Shown here piece after piece: positions 53,307 through 62,384 of a DNA stretch of 64,000 nucleotides. The notes beneath the pieces are model-generated. The model made no database searches. It had not been told where the DNA came from and was given only the letters and a program-made list of their open reading frames with translations. The position numbers and the translations under genes were made by a program. Positions within the stretch are counted from its first letter, which is position 1. Each line of letters begins with the position of its first letter. The DNA is from Antarcticimicrobium sp040365005 (GTDB taxonomy: Bacteria > Pseudomonadota > Alphaproteobacteria > Rhodobacterales > Rhodobacteraceae), in assembly GCF_040365005.1 (NCBI RefSeq), contig NZ_BAABWV010000007.1:124001-188000 (forward strand), given 5' to 3'.

Positions 53307-53368
53307 AAATCGCCGCGCGGCAGGGCATTGGTGATGCTGTACCCCGCAACCAGACTCCCCGGATTCCG

Positions 53369-54034
53369 ATGGCCCGACTGTATCACGTTCCGCTCTCCCC
53401 GTTCTGTCGCAAGGTGCGCCTGGCGCTGGCCGAGAAGCGGGTCGAGGTCCAGCTCGTCGAGGAACGCTACTGGGAGGCGAGCCCGGATTTCCTGCGCCGC
53501 AACCCGGCGGCCAAGGTGCCGGTGCTGCAGATCGACGGGCGCACCCTGGCCGAAAGCGCGGCGATCTGCGAATACCTCGACGAAACCCGCACCGATCCGC
53601 CGCTGATGCCCCGCGACCCGGCCCAGCGGGTCGAGGTGCGCCGGCTGGTGGGCTGGTTCGACGACAAGTTCCACGACGAGGTGACCTCGAAACTGCTCTA
53701 CGAGCGGGTCAACAAGAAGGTCACCGGCCAGGGCTATCCGGACAGCGGCAACGTCAAGGCCGGCTCAAAGGCGATCAAGTACCACCTGGATTACATGCAC
53801 TGGCTGCTGGACCGCCGCCGCTGGCTGGCCGGCGACGCGATGACCCTGGCCGATTTCGCCGCCGCCGCGCATCTCAGCTCGCTCGATTACATTTCCGACG
53901 TGGACTGGAACCGCTCCGCCGTGGTCAAGGACTGGTACGCCAAGATCAAGTCGCGCCCGGCCTTCCGCTCGATCCTGGCCGACCAGGTCCCGGGGTTCCG
54001 CCCGCCGGCGCATTACACCGACCTGGATTTCTGA
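53369..54034 (+). CDS. Glutathione S-transferase family protein
   Basis: 221 residues from the ATG at 53369. The thioredoxin-like N-domain (1-78) has SPFCRKVRLALAEKRV with a Ser/Cys active position, then the cis-proline KVPVLQIDG and ESAAICEYLDE for glutathione binding. The all-helical C-domain (about 88-210) contains WLAGDAMTLADFAAAAHLSS. Possible roles are conjugation or reductive detoxification in the cytoplasm; sub-family not resolved. It is 62 bp after mtgA in the same orientation. Confidence 0.88.
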   Translation: MARLYHVPLSPFCRKVRLALAEKRVEVQLVEERYWEASPDFLRRNPAAKVPVLQIDGRTLAESAAICEYLDETRTDPPLMPRDPAQRVEVRRLVGWFDDKFHDEVTSKLLYERVNKKVTGQGYPDSGNVKAGSKAIKYHLDYMHWLLDRRRWLAGDAMTLADFAAAAHLSSLDYISDVDWNRSAVVKDWYAKIKSRPAFRSILADQVPGFRPPAHYTDLDF

Positions 54035-54237
54035 CCTCCATCCTCTCAGCGGGTCCGATGATCCGCGATTAACCTGGCGTTTACCGGGAATGGCACGAGG
54101 CTCCACCTCGCGGGACAGGCGGGCGCGCCGGGAAACCACCGGAAACGGCCTTTCGACCGGAGCGTTTTCGGTTCCTCTTCTTCTCTTTGCCAAATACTCC
54201 CGCCGGAGGCACGCCGCGAAGCGGCGTTCACCGCGAT

Positions 54238-54939
54238 TCACCCCCAGATCACATCCCCCAGGAATATGTACCCTGCGCCATAGATCGTCTTGATCAGTCG
54301 GGGATTCTTGGGGTTCTCGCGCAGCTTGGTGCGCAGGCGCGAGACCCGGACATCCATCGCCCGGTCAAAGCTTTCCCCGGCCGCCCCGCCCAGCGCGTCC
54401 TGCATCTGGGTCCGGCTGATCAGCCGCTTGGGGCTGTCCAGGAACAGCCGCAGCACCTCTCCCTCGGCATGGGAAAACGGGGTTTCGGCGCCGCTCTCGT
54501 CCTCCAGAACGTAGCGGTCGAAATGGGCGGTCCAGCCGTTGAAGCGCGCGGTCTGTCCCGATTGCGGCGCGGCGCGACCGGCGCGCAGGCGGGCGCGGAT
54601 GCGCGCCACCACCTCGGCCGGGTCGAAGGGTTTGGTGATATAGTCGTCCGCGCCCAGTTCCAGCCCGGTCACCCGGTCCTGCACCTGCGCCCGGCCCGAG
54701 ATGATGATCACCGTCGCGCCGCGCTCCAGCGCCAGCCGGTGCACCAGCGCCAGCCCGTCGGTATCGGGCAGCGACAGGTCGACCAGGCAGACATCCGGCG
54801 TGACCCGCTGCAGCGCTGCCTCGAATTCGCGCGCGCGACCGAAGCACTGGGTGCGGAATCCGGCTTCTTCCAGCGCCTCGGTCAGGATGGCGCGGATCTC
54901 CGGCTCGTCGTCCAGGATGGTGACCAGCGGCGCGCTCAT
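54238..54939 (-). CDS. OmpR-family response regulator
   Basis: 233 residues. The receiver domain (1-120) has ILDDEPE, phospho-acceptor Asp54 in CLVDLSLPD and the lysine in ITKPFDP. The winged helix (about 135-230) has the transactivation loop RAMDVRVSRLRTKL and IYGAGYIF. It overlaps the hybrid kinase gene by ATGA, so kinase and regulator are a cognate pair made together. Targets are not identifiable. Confidence 0.9.
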   Translation of the reverse strand: MSAPLVTILDDEPEIRAILTEALEEAGFRTQCFGRAREFEAALQRVTPDVCLVDLSLPDTDGLALVHRLALERGATVIIISGRAQVQDRVTGLELGADDYITKPFDPAEVVARIRARLRAGRAAPQSGQTARFNGWTAHFDRYVLEDESGAETPFSHAEGEVLRLFLDSPKRLISRTQMQDALGGAAGESFDRAMDVRVSRLRTKLRENPKNPRLIKTIYGAGYIFLGDVIWG

Positions 54940-56858
54940 GCGGCCTCCTCGCCACCGATCAGCGCCGAGAGCTGGGCGCGGGTGAACGGCTTGGTCAGCA
55001 CCGGCGCCCGGACAAGGGCGGCGCGGTGCAGCGGATCGTTCTGCGGCAGCGAGGTCATCAGCACGATCGGCGGCCCGCCCGCCGCTACCCGATCCAGCAG
55101 GTCGAGTCCGGTCGCCTTGCCCTGCAGCCGGATGTCCGACAGCACCAGCCGGATATCCTCGACATCGGCCAGGAGCGCGCTGGCCTCGTCGACCGAGGCC
55201 GCCTCGATTACCGTGTGGCCGAGGTCGACCAGCATGTCGCGCACGGCGACGCGCAGATCGTCGCTGTCCTCGACCAGGAGCGCCAGCCCCCCCGCCATCG
55301 GTGGCGCCGCGCGATAGGGCAGCCGCAGGGTCACGCTGGCGCCGCTGGGGGTGTTGCGCAGCCGCAGGTCGCCGCCGGTGAGCTTGACCATGTCATAGAC
55401 CATCGGCAGGCCCAGCCCCGACCCCTCGCCGCCCTTGGTGGTAAAGAACGGGTCCAGCGCCTGTTTCAGCGCCTCGGGCGAGAATCCGGGTCCGGTATCG
55501 GTGACCGCGATCTCGATCCAGATGTCGCCGACCGCATGGACCGAGACGGTGATCTGACCGGTGGCGCCACAGGCGTCGCGGGCGTTCAGGATCAGGTTCA
55601 GCAGCGCGTCCTGCAGCATGCCGGGATCCAGCATGATCGGCGCGTCGGGGGCATGGTCCAGCACGCTCAGCCCGACCCCCCGCGGCAGGCTGGGCGAGGC
55701 CAGGATCTTCAGGTCGTGCAGCAGCGCGTGCAGGTCGGTGGCGCGCGGCCGCAGGGTGCGCTTTCCGGTCATGTCGGCGATCCGGTCCAGCAGCCGCCCG
55801 CCGCGCCGCGCCGTGGCCTGGGTGGCGGCGACAAGTTCCCGCGCCTCCGGCCCGAGCGGCATCTTGGCCAGCTTGCCCTGCATCCCGAGGATGATGGTCA
55901 GCAGGTTCGAGAAATCATGCGCCAGCCCGCTGGTCATCTGCGCCGCGAGCGCGCGCCGCCGGGTCTGTTGCAGGGCCACCCGCGCCTGGGTTTCCTCGGT
56001 GATATCCATCGACATCAGATAGACCCCGCCCTGTCCGTCGGGGGTCAGGGCGACGCGGATTCGGCGCGAATCGTGGTCCTCGGTGAATTCGAACACCGGG
56101 CTTTGCCCGGCATAGGCGGCGTCGAGATGGGGCTTCACCTTGGCAAAGCTGCCGGGCCCCAGCACCTCCGACATATGCATGTCGACGATCTCGGACGGGC
56201 TGCCGGGCAGCACCACGCTCAGCCGTCGGTTGGAATAGGTATAGTAACCCTGCGCATCCACATGGGCGATATGGGCTGGCATCATCTCGGTGGTCAGGCG
56301 GGTGCGCGCCTCCATCGCGGTCAATTGCCGCTTGGCCTCTTCCAGCGCGGTGATCGTCGCTGCCAGTTCCCGGTTGGTGGCCGAGAGTTCCTCGGCATGG
56401 GCCAGCACCTGGTCCGAAAGCTCCTCGGAGCGGGCGCGCAGCAGTTCCTCGGATCGCTTGGCGCGGGTGATGTCGGTATAGACGGTCACCCACCCTCCCT
56501 GCGGCAGGGGCGAGCCCTCGACCGAGATCGTGCGCCCGTTGGCGCGGGTCCGCTCCATGTAATGCGGTTCAAAGGCACGGGCCTGCTCGACCTTCTGTGC
56601 AACATAGGCCTCCACGTCCGCGACATGGCCGTATTCGCCGGTCTCGGCAAGATAGCGGATGGTGTCGTCGAATCGGGCCCCCGGTGTCACCAGGCTGTCG
56701 GGCAGGTTGAACATTTCCTGGAACCGGCTGTTGGAGACCTCCAGCCGCAGGTCCCGGCCATAGATCGACAGCGCCTGCGCGATCAGGTTCAGCCCGGCGC
56801 TGGTCATTGCCCTGATCTGCTGGTCGGTTTCTGGCACTATGGGGTCCTCCGCGCTCAT
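54936..56858 (-). CDS. Hybrid sensor histidine kinase with C-terminal receiver
   Basis: 640 residues from the ATG at 56858; the longer in-frame start is not supported by a ribosome site. Two PAS-like domains (about 20-130 and 186-290) are joined by a coiled coil (131-185). The dimerisation/phospho-acceptor region has His314 in GLAHDFSNLLTIILG. The ATPase domain (about 410-520) has NLILNARDACG, TDTGPGFSPE and EGSGLGLPMV. A receiver domain (about 530-640) has LVEDSDDLRVA and an aspartate in LVLSDIRL. No membrane segment is seen, so it senses a cytoplasmic signal. Confidence 0.9.
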   Translation of the reverse strand: MSAEDPIVPETDQQIRAMTSAGLNLIAQALSIYGRDLRLEVSNSRFQEMFNLPDSLVTPGARFDDTIRYLAETGEYGHVADVEAYVAQKVEQARAFEPHYMERTRANGRTISVEGSPLPQGGWVTVYTDITRAKRSEELLRARSEELSDQVLAHAEELSATNRELAATITALEEAKRQLTAMEARTRLTTEMMPAHIAHVDAQGYYTYSNRRLSVVLPGSPSEIVDMHMSEVLGPGSFAKVKPHLDAAYAGQSPVFEFTEDHDSRRIRVALTPDGQGGVYLMSMDITEETQARVALQQTRRRALAAQMTSGLAHDFSNLLTIILGMQGKLAKMPLGPEARELVAATQATARRGGRLLDRIADMTGKRTLRPRATDLHALLHDLKILASPSLPRGVGLSVLDHAPDAPIMLDPGMLQDALLNLILNARDACGATGQITVSVHAVGDIWIEIAVTDTGPGFSPEALKQALDPFFTTKGGEGSGLGLPMVYDMVKLTGGDLRLRNTPSGASVTLRLPYRAAPPMAGGLALLVEDSDDLRVAVRDMLVDLGHTVIEAASVDEASALLADVEDIRLVLSDIRLQGKATGLDLLDRVAAGGPPIVLMTSLPQNDPLHRAALVRAPVLTKPFTRAQLSALIGGEEAA

Positions 56859-56969
56859 GGCTATCACCGCTCGGTCCGCGACGCAAAGGGGCGGCAAGGC
56901 CCCGTAACGCGGGTCGTTTCGATTTCCCGGCCATTGTAACAATTCGTAAGAATCTGGAAAACATCAGGA

Positions 56970-56990
56970 AAAAGTTGACGCAGAACTTTT
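56970..56990. promoter_or_regulatory. Inverted repeat overlapping a -35-like box before the acyl-CoA synthetase operon
   Basis: Arms AAAAGTT (56970-56976) and AACTTTT (56984-56990) are perfect 7-bp inverses separated by 7 bases. TTGACG at 56975-56980 overlaps the left half and could be a -35 element of a rightward promoter; CCTTAT/TTATTG about 17 bp on is a weak -10. A regulator bound here would block the operon starting at 57067. Confidence 0.45.
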
Positions 56991-57066
56991 GTCTGTCCCT
57001 TATTGGGGCGGAACCGTGAAAACGGTCGGGTCCGGTTGAACAAGCCGGAGTGGGAGGAGATGGAAA

Positions 57067-59040
57067 TTGGTTCAGACGCAGTCTGGCGCCGAGGGGCTAT
57101 TGTCCCTTCCGGCGCTGCTTCAACGCAATGCGACCCAGTTCGGGAATGCCCCTGCCTATCGGGAAAAGGAATTCGGGATCTGGCAGAGCTGGACCTGGGC
57201 CGAGACCGAAAAGGAAATCGAGGCGCTGGCGCTGGGGCTGATCAACCTGGGCGTCAACGAGGGCGACTTCATCGCCATCATCGGCCGCAACCGGCCGCAT
57301 CTTTACTGGTCGATGGTCGCCGCCCAGTCGGTCGGCGCGATCCCGGTGCCGCTGTATCAGGACGCGGTGGCCGAGGAGATGGCCTATGTGCTGGGCCATT
57401 GCGGCGCCCGCTTCGTCATCGCCGGTGACCAGGAGCAGGTCGACAAGGTGATCGAGGTGCAGGATCAGCTGCATCAGTTCGAACACCTGATCTATCTCGA
57501 TCCGCGCGGGCTGCGCAAATACGACCACTCCCACCTGCACGACTACCGCCACGTGCAGGACCAGGGCCGCGCCGCCCGGGACGAGTTCATCAACGAGCTG
57601 ATCGCCCGGCGCCAAAAGCCGACCTATGACAGCACCTGCGTGATGCTCTACACCTCCGGCACCACCGGCAAGCCCAAGGGCGTGGTGCTCTCCAACCGCA
57701 ACGTGATCGAAAGCGCCAGGAACTCGGCCGAGTTCGATCACCTGACCCGGGGCGAGGATATCCTGTCCTACCTGCCGATGGCCTGGGTCGGCGACTTCAT
57801 CTTCTCGGTCGGTCAGGCCTATTGGTGCGGCTTCGCGGTGAACTGCCCCGAAAGCGCTGACACCATGATCACCGACCTGCGCGAGATCGGGCCAACCTAT
57901 TACTTTGCGCCGCCCCGCGTGTTCGAGACGCAGCTGACCAACGTCATGATCCGCATGGAGGACGCCGGGCGGCTGAAAAAGGCGATGTTCCACACCTTCA
58001 TGGAGCACGCCCGCAAGGTCGGGCCGCGGATCCTGGACGGCAAGCCGGTCGGTGTCTGGGACCGGCTGAAATACGCGCTCGGCAATGTCCTGGTCTACGG
58101 GCCGCTCAAGGATACGCTGGGCTTCTCCCGCATCCGGGTCGGCTATACCGCCGGCGAGGCGATCGGGCCGGAGATCTTCGATTTCTACCGCTCGCTCGGC
58201 ATCAACCTCAAACAGCTCTACGGCCAGACCGAGGCGACGGTGTTCATCACCATCCAGCCCGATGGCGAGGTGCGCGCCGATACCGTCGGCGTGCCGGCCC
58301 CGGACGTGGAGATCCGCATCGCCGACAACGGCGAGATCTTCTACCGCAGCCCGGGCGTGTTCGTGGAATACTACAAGAACGCCGAGTCCACCGCCTCGAC
58401 CAAGGACCCCGAAGGCTGGGTCGCCACCGGTGACGCCGGCTTCATCGAGGAAAGCAGCGGCCACCTGCGGATCATCGACCGCGCCAAGGACGTGGGCAAA
58501 CTGGCCGACGGCGCGATGTTCGCGCCCAAGTATGTCGAGAACAAGCTCAAGTTCTATCCCGACATCCTTGAGGCGGTGCTGTTCGGCAATGACCGCGACC
58601 GCTGCGTCGCCTTCATCAACATCGACCTCACCGCTGTCGGCAACTGGGCCGAGCGCAACAACATCGCCTATGCCTCCTACCAGGAGCTGGCGGGCCATCC
58701 CAAGGTTCTGGGTGCCATCCAGGAGCATGTGTCGGAGGTCAACCGCTCGGTCGCCCAGGACGAGATGCTGTCGGGCTGCCAGGTGCATCGCTTTGTCGTG
58801 TTGCACAAGGAGCTGGACGCCGACGACGGCGAGATGACCCGCACCCGCAAGGTGCGCCGCCGCATCGTCGAAGAGAAATACGCCGACATCATCGAGGCGC
58901 TTTATGACGGGTCGGAAACCGTTTCGACCCGGACCGAGGTCACCTACGAGGACGGCCGCAAGGGCCATATCAGCGCCACGCTGCAACTCCGCGACGCCAC
59001 CGTGCAGCCGGTCGCGCCGCACAAGGTGGCGGCGGAATGA
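57067..59040 (+). CDS. Long-chain acyl-CoA synthetase-like AMP-forming ligase
   Basis: 657 residues from a TTG at 57067, with GGGAGGAGA eight bases upstream. P-loop CVMLYTSGTTGKPKGVVLS, YGQTEATVF motif and GWVATGDAGFIEE, IIDRAKDVGKL hinge. The length and the DVGKLADGAMFAPKYVENKL segment fit the long FadD15/LC-FACS-like bacterial group rather than short ligases. It heads a branched-chain-amino-acid-type ABC operon, suggesting that the transporter imports the acid that this enzyme activates, for instance a fatty or aryl-alkanoic acid. Substrate unproven. Confidence 0.85.
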   Translation: MVQTQSGAEGLLSLPALLQRNATQFGNAPAYREKEFGIWQSWTWAETEKEIEALALGLINLGVNEGDFIAIIGRNRPHLYWSMVAAQSVGAIPVPLYQDAVAEEMAYVLGHCGARFVIAGDQEQVDKVIEVQDQLHQFEHLIYLDPRGLRKYDHSHLHDYRHVQDQGRAARDEFINELIARRQKPTYDSTCVMLYTSGTTGKPKGVVLSNRNVIESARNSAEFDHLTRGEDILSYLPMAWVGDFIFSVGQAYWCGFAVNCPESADTMITDLREIGPTYYFAPPRVFETQLTNVMIRMEDAGRLKKAMFHTFMEHARKVGPRILDGKPVGVWDRLKYALGNVLVYGPLKDTLGFSRIRVGYTAGEAIGPEIFDFYRSLGINLKQLYGQTEATVFITIQPDGEVRADTVGVPAPDVEIRIADNGEIFYRSPGVFVEYYKNAESTASTKDPEGWVATGDAGFIEESSGHLRIIDRAKDVGKLADGAMFAPKYVENKLKFYPDILEAVLFGNDRDRCVAFINIDLTAVGNWAERNNIAYASYQELAGHPKVLGAIQEHVSEVNRSVAQDEMLSGCQVHRFVVLHKELDADDGEMTRTRKVRRRIVEEKYADIIEALYDGSETVSTRTEVTYEDGRKGHISATLQLRDATVQPVAPHKVAAE

Positions 59041-59115
59041 CGGGGCCGGGGCAGGGCGCCGCGGCCGGGAACCGCGCCGGCGGCAGCAATTGGACTAGAA
59101 AGAAGGATGGATCGC

Positions 59116-59934
59116 ATGCTTGATCAGGCCGAGGGGTACACCACCGCGGATGGCCGCAAGATCGGCGGCGTGGTGATGGAAATGAAGAACATCACCCTGC
59201 GTTTCGGGGGCGTGGTGGCGATCAAGGACATCTCCTTCGATATCCGCGAGGGCGAGATCCGCGCCATCATCGGCCCCAACGGCGCCGGCAAATCCTCGAT
59301 GCTCAACGTGATCTCGGGCTTCTACGTGCCCTCCGAGGGCGAGGTCTGGTTCCACGGCGCGAAACGGCCGCAGATGAAACCCTACGAGGTGGCGCGCCAA
59401 GGAATCGCGCGGACCTTTCAGAACATCGCCCTGTTCGAAGGGATGAGCGTGCTTGACAACGTGATGACCGGGCGGCTCACCCACATGAAGACCGGCGTGT
59501 TCTCGCAGGCCCTGTGGAAGGGACCGGCGGAGAAAGAGGAAACCGAGAACCGCGAGGTGGCGGAAAAGATCATCGACTTTCTCGAGATCCAGCATATCCG
59601 CAAGACGCCGGTGTCGCGGCTGCCCTACGGGCTGAAGAAACGCGTCGAACTGGCCCGCGCGCTGGCCGCCCAGCCCAAGCTCTTGCTGCTCGACGAGCCG
59701 ATGGCCGGCATGAACGTCGAGGAGAAAGAGGACATGTCCCGCTTCATCCTCGACGTGAACGACGAGTTCGGCACCACCATCGCGCTGATCGAACACGACA
59801 TGGGCGTCGTGATGGACCTCTCGGACCGGGTGGTGGTGATGGATTACGGCAAGAAGATCGGCGACGGCTCGCCCGACGAGGTGCGCAACAACCAGGACGT
59901 CATCGACGCCTACCTGGGGGTGGCCCATGACTGA
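59116..59934 (+). CDS. livG: Branched-chain-amino-acid-type ABC transporter ATP-binding protein (LivG-like)
   Basis: 272 residues from the ATG at 59116, which has AAGG nine bases upstream; the ATG at 59107 touches that site and is less likely. Walker A GPNGAGKSS, Q-loop TFQNIALFEG, degenerate signature RLPYGLKKRVELA, Walker B LLLLDEPMAGMN and the H-loop IEHDMGVVM. Signature LPYG instead of LSGG is common in LivG. It works with LivF (63738) and permeases LivH and LivM. Confidence 0.9.
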   Translation: MLDQAEGYTTADGRKIGGVVMEMKNITLRFGGVVAIKDISFDIREGEIRAIIGPNGAGKSSMLNVISGFYVPSEGEVWFHGAKRPQMKPYEVARQGIARTFQNIALFEGMSVLDNVMTGRLTHMKTGVFSQALWKGPAEKEETENREVAEKIIDFLEIQHIRKTPVSRLPYGLKKRVELARALAAQPKLLLLDEPMAGMNVEEKEDMSRFILDVNDEFGTTIALIEHDMGVVMDLSDRVVVMDYGKKIGDGSPDEVRNNQDVIDAYLGVAHD

Positions 59935-59981
59935 TCCGAGACAAACCCGCGCCGTGCCGGCATACAAAAAGGGAGGCGCAG

Positions 59982-60968
59982 ATGCCTGATCAAGTGGTTT
60001 TCGCGCTGGAGGTCACCCTCAACGGCCTCATGGCCGGGGTGCTCTACGCGCTGGTGGCTCTGGGATTCGTGCTGATCTACAAGGCGTCCGGCATCTTCAA
60101 CTATGCCCAGGGCGTGATGGCGTTGTTCGCGGCGATGACGCTGGTCGGGATCATGGAGGGGCAGGTGCCCTTCTCGCACCTGATCAACGCGGTGTTCGGC
60201 ACCGAGCTGCACCATTTCGGCTGGCACCTGCCCGGACTGGCGGCGATCCTGCTGACCATGGCGGTGATGGTGCTGCTGGCCTGGTGCGTGCAGCAGTTCG
60301 TGATGCGCCACCTGGTCGGGCAGGAACCGATCATCCTGTTCATGGCGACCATCGGGCTGGCCTATTTCCTCGAAGGGGTCTCCGACCTGATGTGGGGGTC
60401 CGAGATCAAGAAACTCGACGTCGGCCTGCCGCAGGGCCTGAACGAGACGATCGACAGCGTCACCTACAACATCTTCGGCTACGGGTTCTTCATCGACAAC
60501 CTCGACATCGTCGCGACCATCATCGCCGCGCTGCTGGTGATCGCGCTGGTCGCCTTCAGCCAGTATACCAAGGAGGGCCGCGCCATGCGCGCGGTGGCCG
60601 ATGACCACCAGGCGGCGCTCTCGGTGGGGATCTCGCTGAACTTCATCTGGGTCATGGTCTGGTCGGTCGCGGGGTTCGTCGCGCTGGTCGCCGGCATCAT
60701 GTGGGGCACCAAGTCGGGGGTGCAGTTCTCGCTGTCGCTGATCGCGCTCAAGGCGCTGCCGGTGCTGATGCTGGGCGGGTTCACCTCGATCCCGGGTGCC
60801 ATCGTCGGCGGGCTGATCATCGGGGTGGGTGAAAAGCTGTTCGACTTCATGATCGGCCCGATGGTCGGCGGCGCCACCGAGAACTGGTTCGCCTACGTGC
60901 TGGCGCTGGTGTTCCTCGTGTTCCGGCCGCAGGGCCTGTTCGGCGAGAAGATCATCGAGAGGGTGTGA
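59982..60968 (+). CDS. livH: Branched-chain-amino-acid-type ABC permease (LivH-like)
   Basis: 328 residues, about eight membrane helices. Starts with the family pattern LNGLMAGVLYALVALGFVLIYKASG and ends with ALVFLVFRPQGLFGE, both typical of LivH. The GISLNFIWVMVWSVAGFVALVAG region is the conserved transport loop. GGGAGGCGCAG precedes the start. Its stop overlaps the region of the next gene's ribosome site. Confidence 0.9.
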   Translation: MPDQVVFALEVTLNGLMAGVLYALVALGFVLIYKASGIFNYAQGVMALFAAMTLVGIMEGQVPFSHLINAVFGTELHHFGWHLPGLAAILLTMAVMVLLAWCVQQFVMRHLVGQEPIILFMATIGLAYFLEGVSDLMWGSEIKKLDVGLPQGLNETIDSVTYNIFGYGFFIDNLDIVATIIAALLVIALVAFSQYTKEGRAMRAVADDHQAALSVGISLNFIWVMVWSVAGFVALVAGIMWGTKSGVQFSLSLIALKALPVLMLGGFTSIPGAIVGGLIIGVGEKLFDFMIGPMVGGATENWFAYVLALVFLVFRPQGLFGEKIIERV

Positions 60969-60970
60969 GC

Positions 60971-61225
60971 ATGAAACAGCTGATTGCCATCATCAACGTG
61001 ATCGCCTGGTCGGGCTTCTGGGCCTTTGGCTATATCGCCCTGACCTCCGACGACCTGTCGCAGCGCCAGTTGGTGATCGCCGCGATCCTGGCCTTTGCCG
61101 GCTTCCTCACCGGGGTGCTGGCCTATCTCAAGCTCTGCCGCGCCTCGGAAGAGAACGGCTTCGAGCCCAGAAAACAACTCGACGCCGCCACGCGCGAGCG
61201 GGCGCAATCCCAGGGGGGCCTCTGA
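60971..61225 (+). CDS. Small two-helix membrane protein encoded within the Liv-type operon
   Basis: 84 residues from the ATG at 60971 (GAGAGGG seven bases upstream); a GTG at 60965 overlapping the livH stop is the alternative. Two hydrophobic helices (about 4-25 and 33-54) are followed by a charged cytoplasmic tail (RASEENGFEPRKQLDAATRE). No family name recognised. It lies tightly between livH and livM (one base before the livM start), so it probably belongs to the transporter complex or its assembly. Confidence 0.7.
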   Translation: MKQLIAIINVIAWSGFWAFGYIALTSDDLSQRQLVIAAILAFAGFLTGVLAYLKLCRASEENGFEPRKQLDAATRERAQSQGGL

Positions 61226-61226
61226 C

Positions 61227-62303
61227 GTGTTCTACCGTGAAGCAGGCGATTTCAAGACAACCTACCAGCAGGACAGCCAGACCTTTCCGATCCGGTTCGA
61301 CCGCTATCGTTACTATGTCGTTCTGGCGGTGGCCTTCGGGGTCGTGCCGTTCCTGATCAATGATTACTGGGCCAACGCGATCCTGATCCCGTTCCTGATC
61401 TATGCCATCGCGGCGATCGGGCTGAATATCCTGACCGGCTATTGCGGCCAGGTCTCGCTGGGCACCGGCGGGTTCATGGCGGTCGGCGCCTATGCCTGTT
61501 ACAAGCTGATGACCGCCTTTCCCGAGGTCAGCATGTTCATCCACGTGATCCTGGCCGGCGGAATCACCTCGGCGGTCGGCGTGTTGTTCGGCCTGCCGTC
61601 CCTGCGGATCAAGGGGTTCTACCTTGCGGTGGCGACGCTGGCGGCGCAGTTCTTCCTGGTCTGGCTGCTCAACCGTGTGCCGTGGTTCTACAACTACTCC
61701 GCCTCGGGCCAGATCTCGGCACCCGAGCGCGAGGTGTTCGGTATCCTCATCACCGGGGCCAACGCCCCCACCTGGGCGGTCTACCTGTTCTGCCTGATCT
61801 TCCTGACCCTGGCTGGGCTGCTGGCGCGCAACCTCACCCGCGGCACCGTCGGCCGCACCTGGATGGCGATCCGCGACATGGACATCGCCGCCGAGATCAT
61901 CGGGGTGAACCCGCTGACCGCGAAACTGTCGGCCTTTGCCGTCAGCTCGTTCTTCGTTGGCATCTCGGGCGCGCTGTTCTTCTCGGTCTATCTCGGCGCG
62001 GTCGAGGTCGGCGAGGCCTTCGGCATCCAGAAATCCTTCCTGGTGCTGTTTATGGTCATCATCGGTGGGCTGGGCTCGATCTTCGGCTCCTTCGCCGGCG
62101 CGGCCTTCCTTGTGGTGTTGCCGGTGGCGCTGAAGCTGGTCGGCGTCGACGTGTTGGGCTGGGCGACGGATATCGTGGCGCATTTGCAGCTGGTCATCGT
62201 CGGCGCGCTGATCATCACCTTCCTGGTGCTGGAGCCGCATGGGCTGGCGCAGCTCTGGCGCGTCGCCAAGGAAAAACTCAGACTCTGGCCGTTCCCGTAC
62301 TGA
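61227..62303 (+). CDS. livM: Branched-chain-amino-acid-type ABC permease (LivM-like)
   Basis: 358 residues from a GTG at 61227 with GGGGGG upstream; a longer in-frame start would overlap the small gene completely. About ten membrane helices. LivM signatures: LNILTGYCGQVSLGTGGFMAVGAYA, IKGFYLAVATLAAQFF and VIIGGLGSIFGSFAGAAFLV. It is the second permease of the transporter. Confidence 0.9.
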   Translation: MFYREAGDFKTTYQQDSQTFPIRFDRYRYYVVLAVAFGVVPFLINDYWANAILIPFLIYAIAAIGLNILTGYCGQVSLGTGGFMAVGAYACYKLMTAFPEVSMFIHVILAGGITSAVGVLFGLPSLRIKGFYLAVATLAAQFFLVWLLNRVPWFYNYSASGQISAPEREVFGILITGANAPTWAVYLFCLIFLTLAGLLARNLTRGTVGRTWMAIRDMDIAAEIIGVNPLTAKLSAFAVSSFFVGISGALFFSVYLGAVEVGEAFGIQKSFLVLFMVIIGGLGSIFGSFAGAAFLVVLPVALKLVGVDVLGWATDIVAHLQLVIVGALIITFLVLEPHGLAQLWRVAKEKLRLWPFPY

Positions 62304-62384
62304 CGGGGCCGACTACCGATGAGGGGGGGAGGAGCCCGCCTCGTGAAACGACACATCGGACGAAACCAAGGGAGGAATGACCCG

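Noticed and set aside
52751..53368. Apparent N-terminal extension of the glutathione S-transferase through mtgA
   Set aside because: This part is mtgA read in another frame; the transferase fold starts cleanly at 53369.
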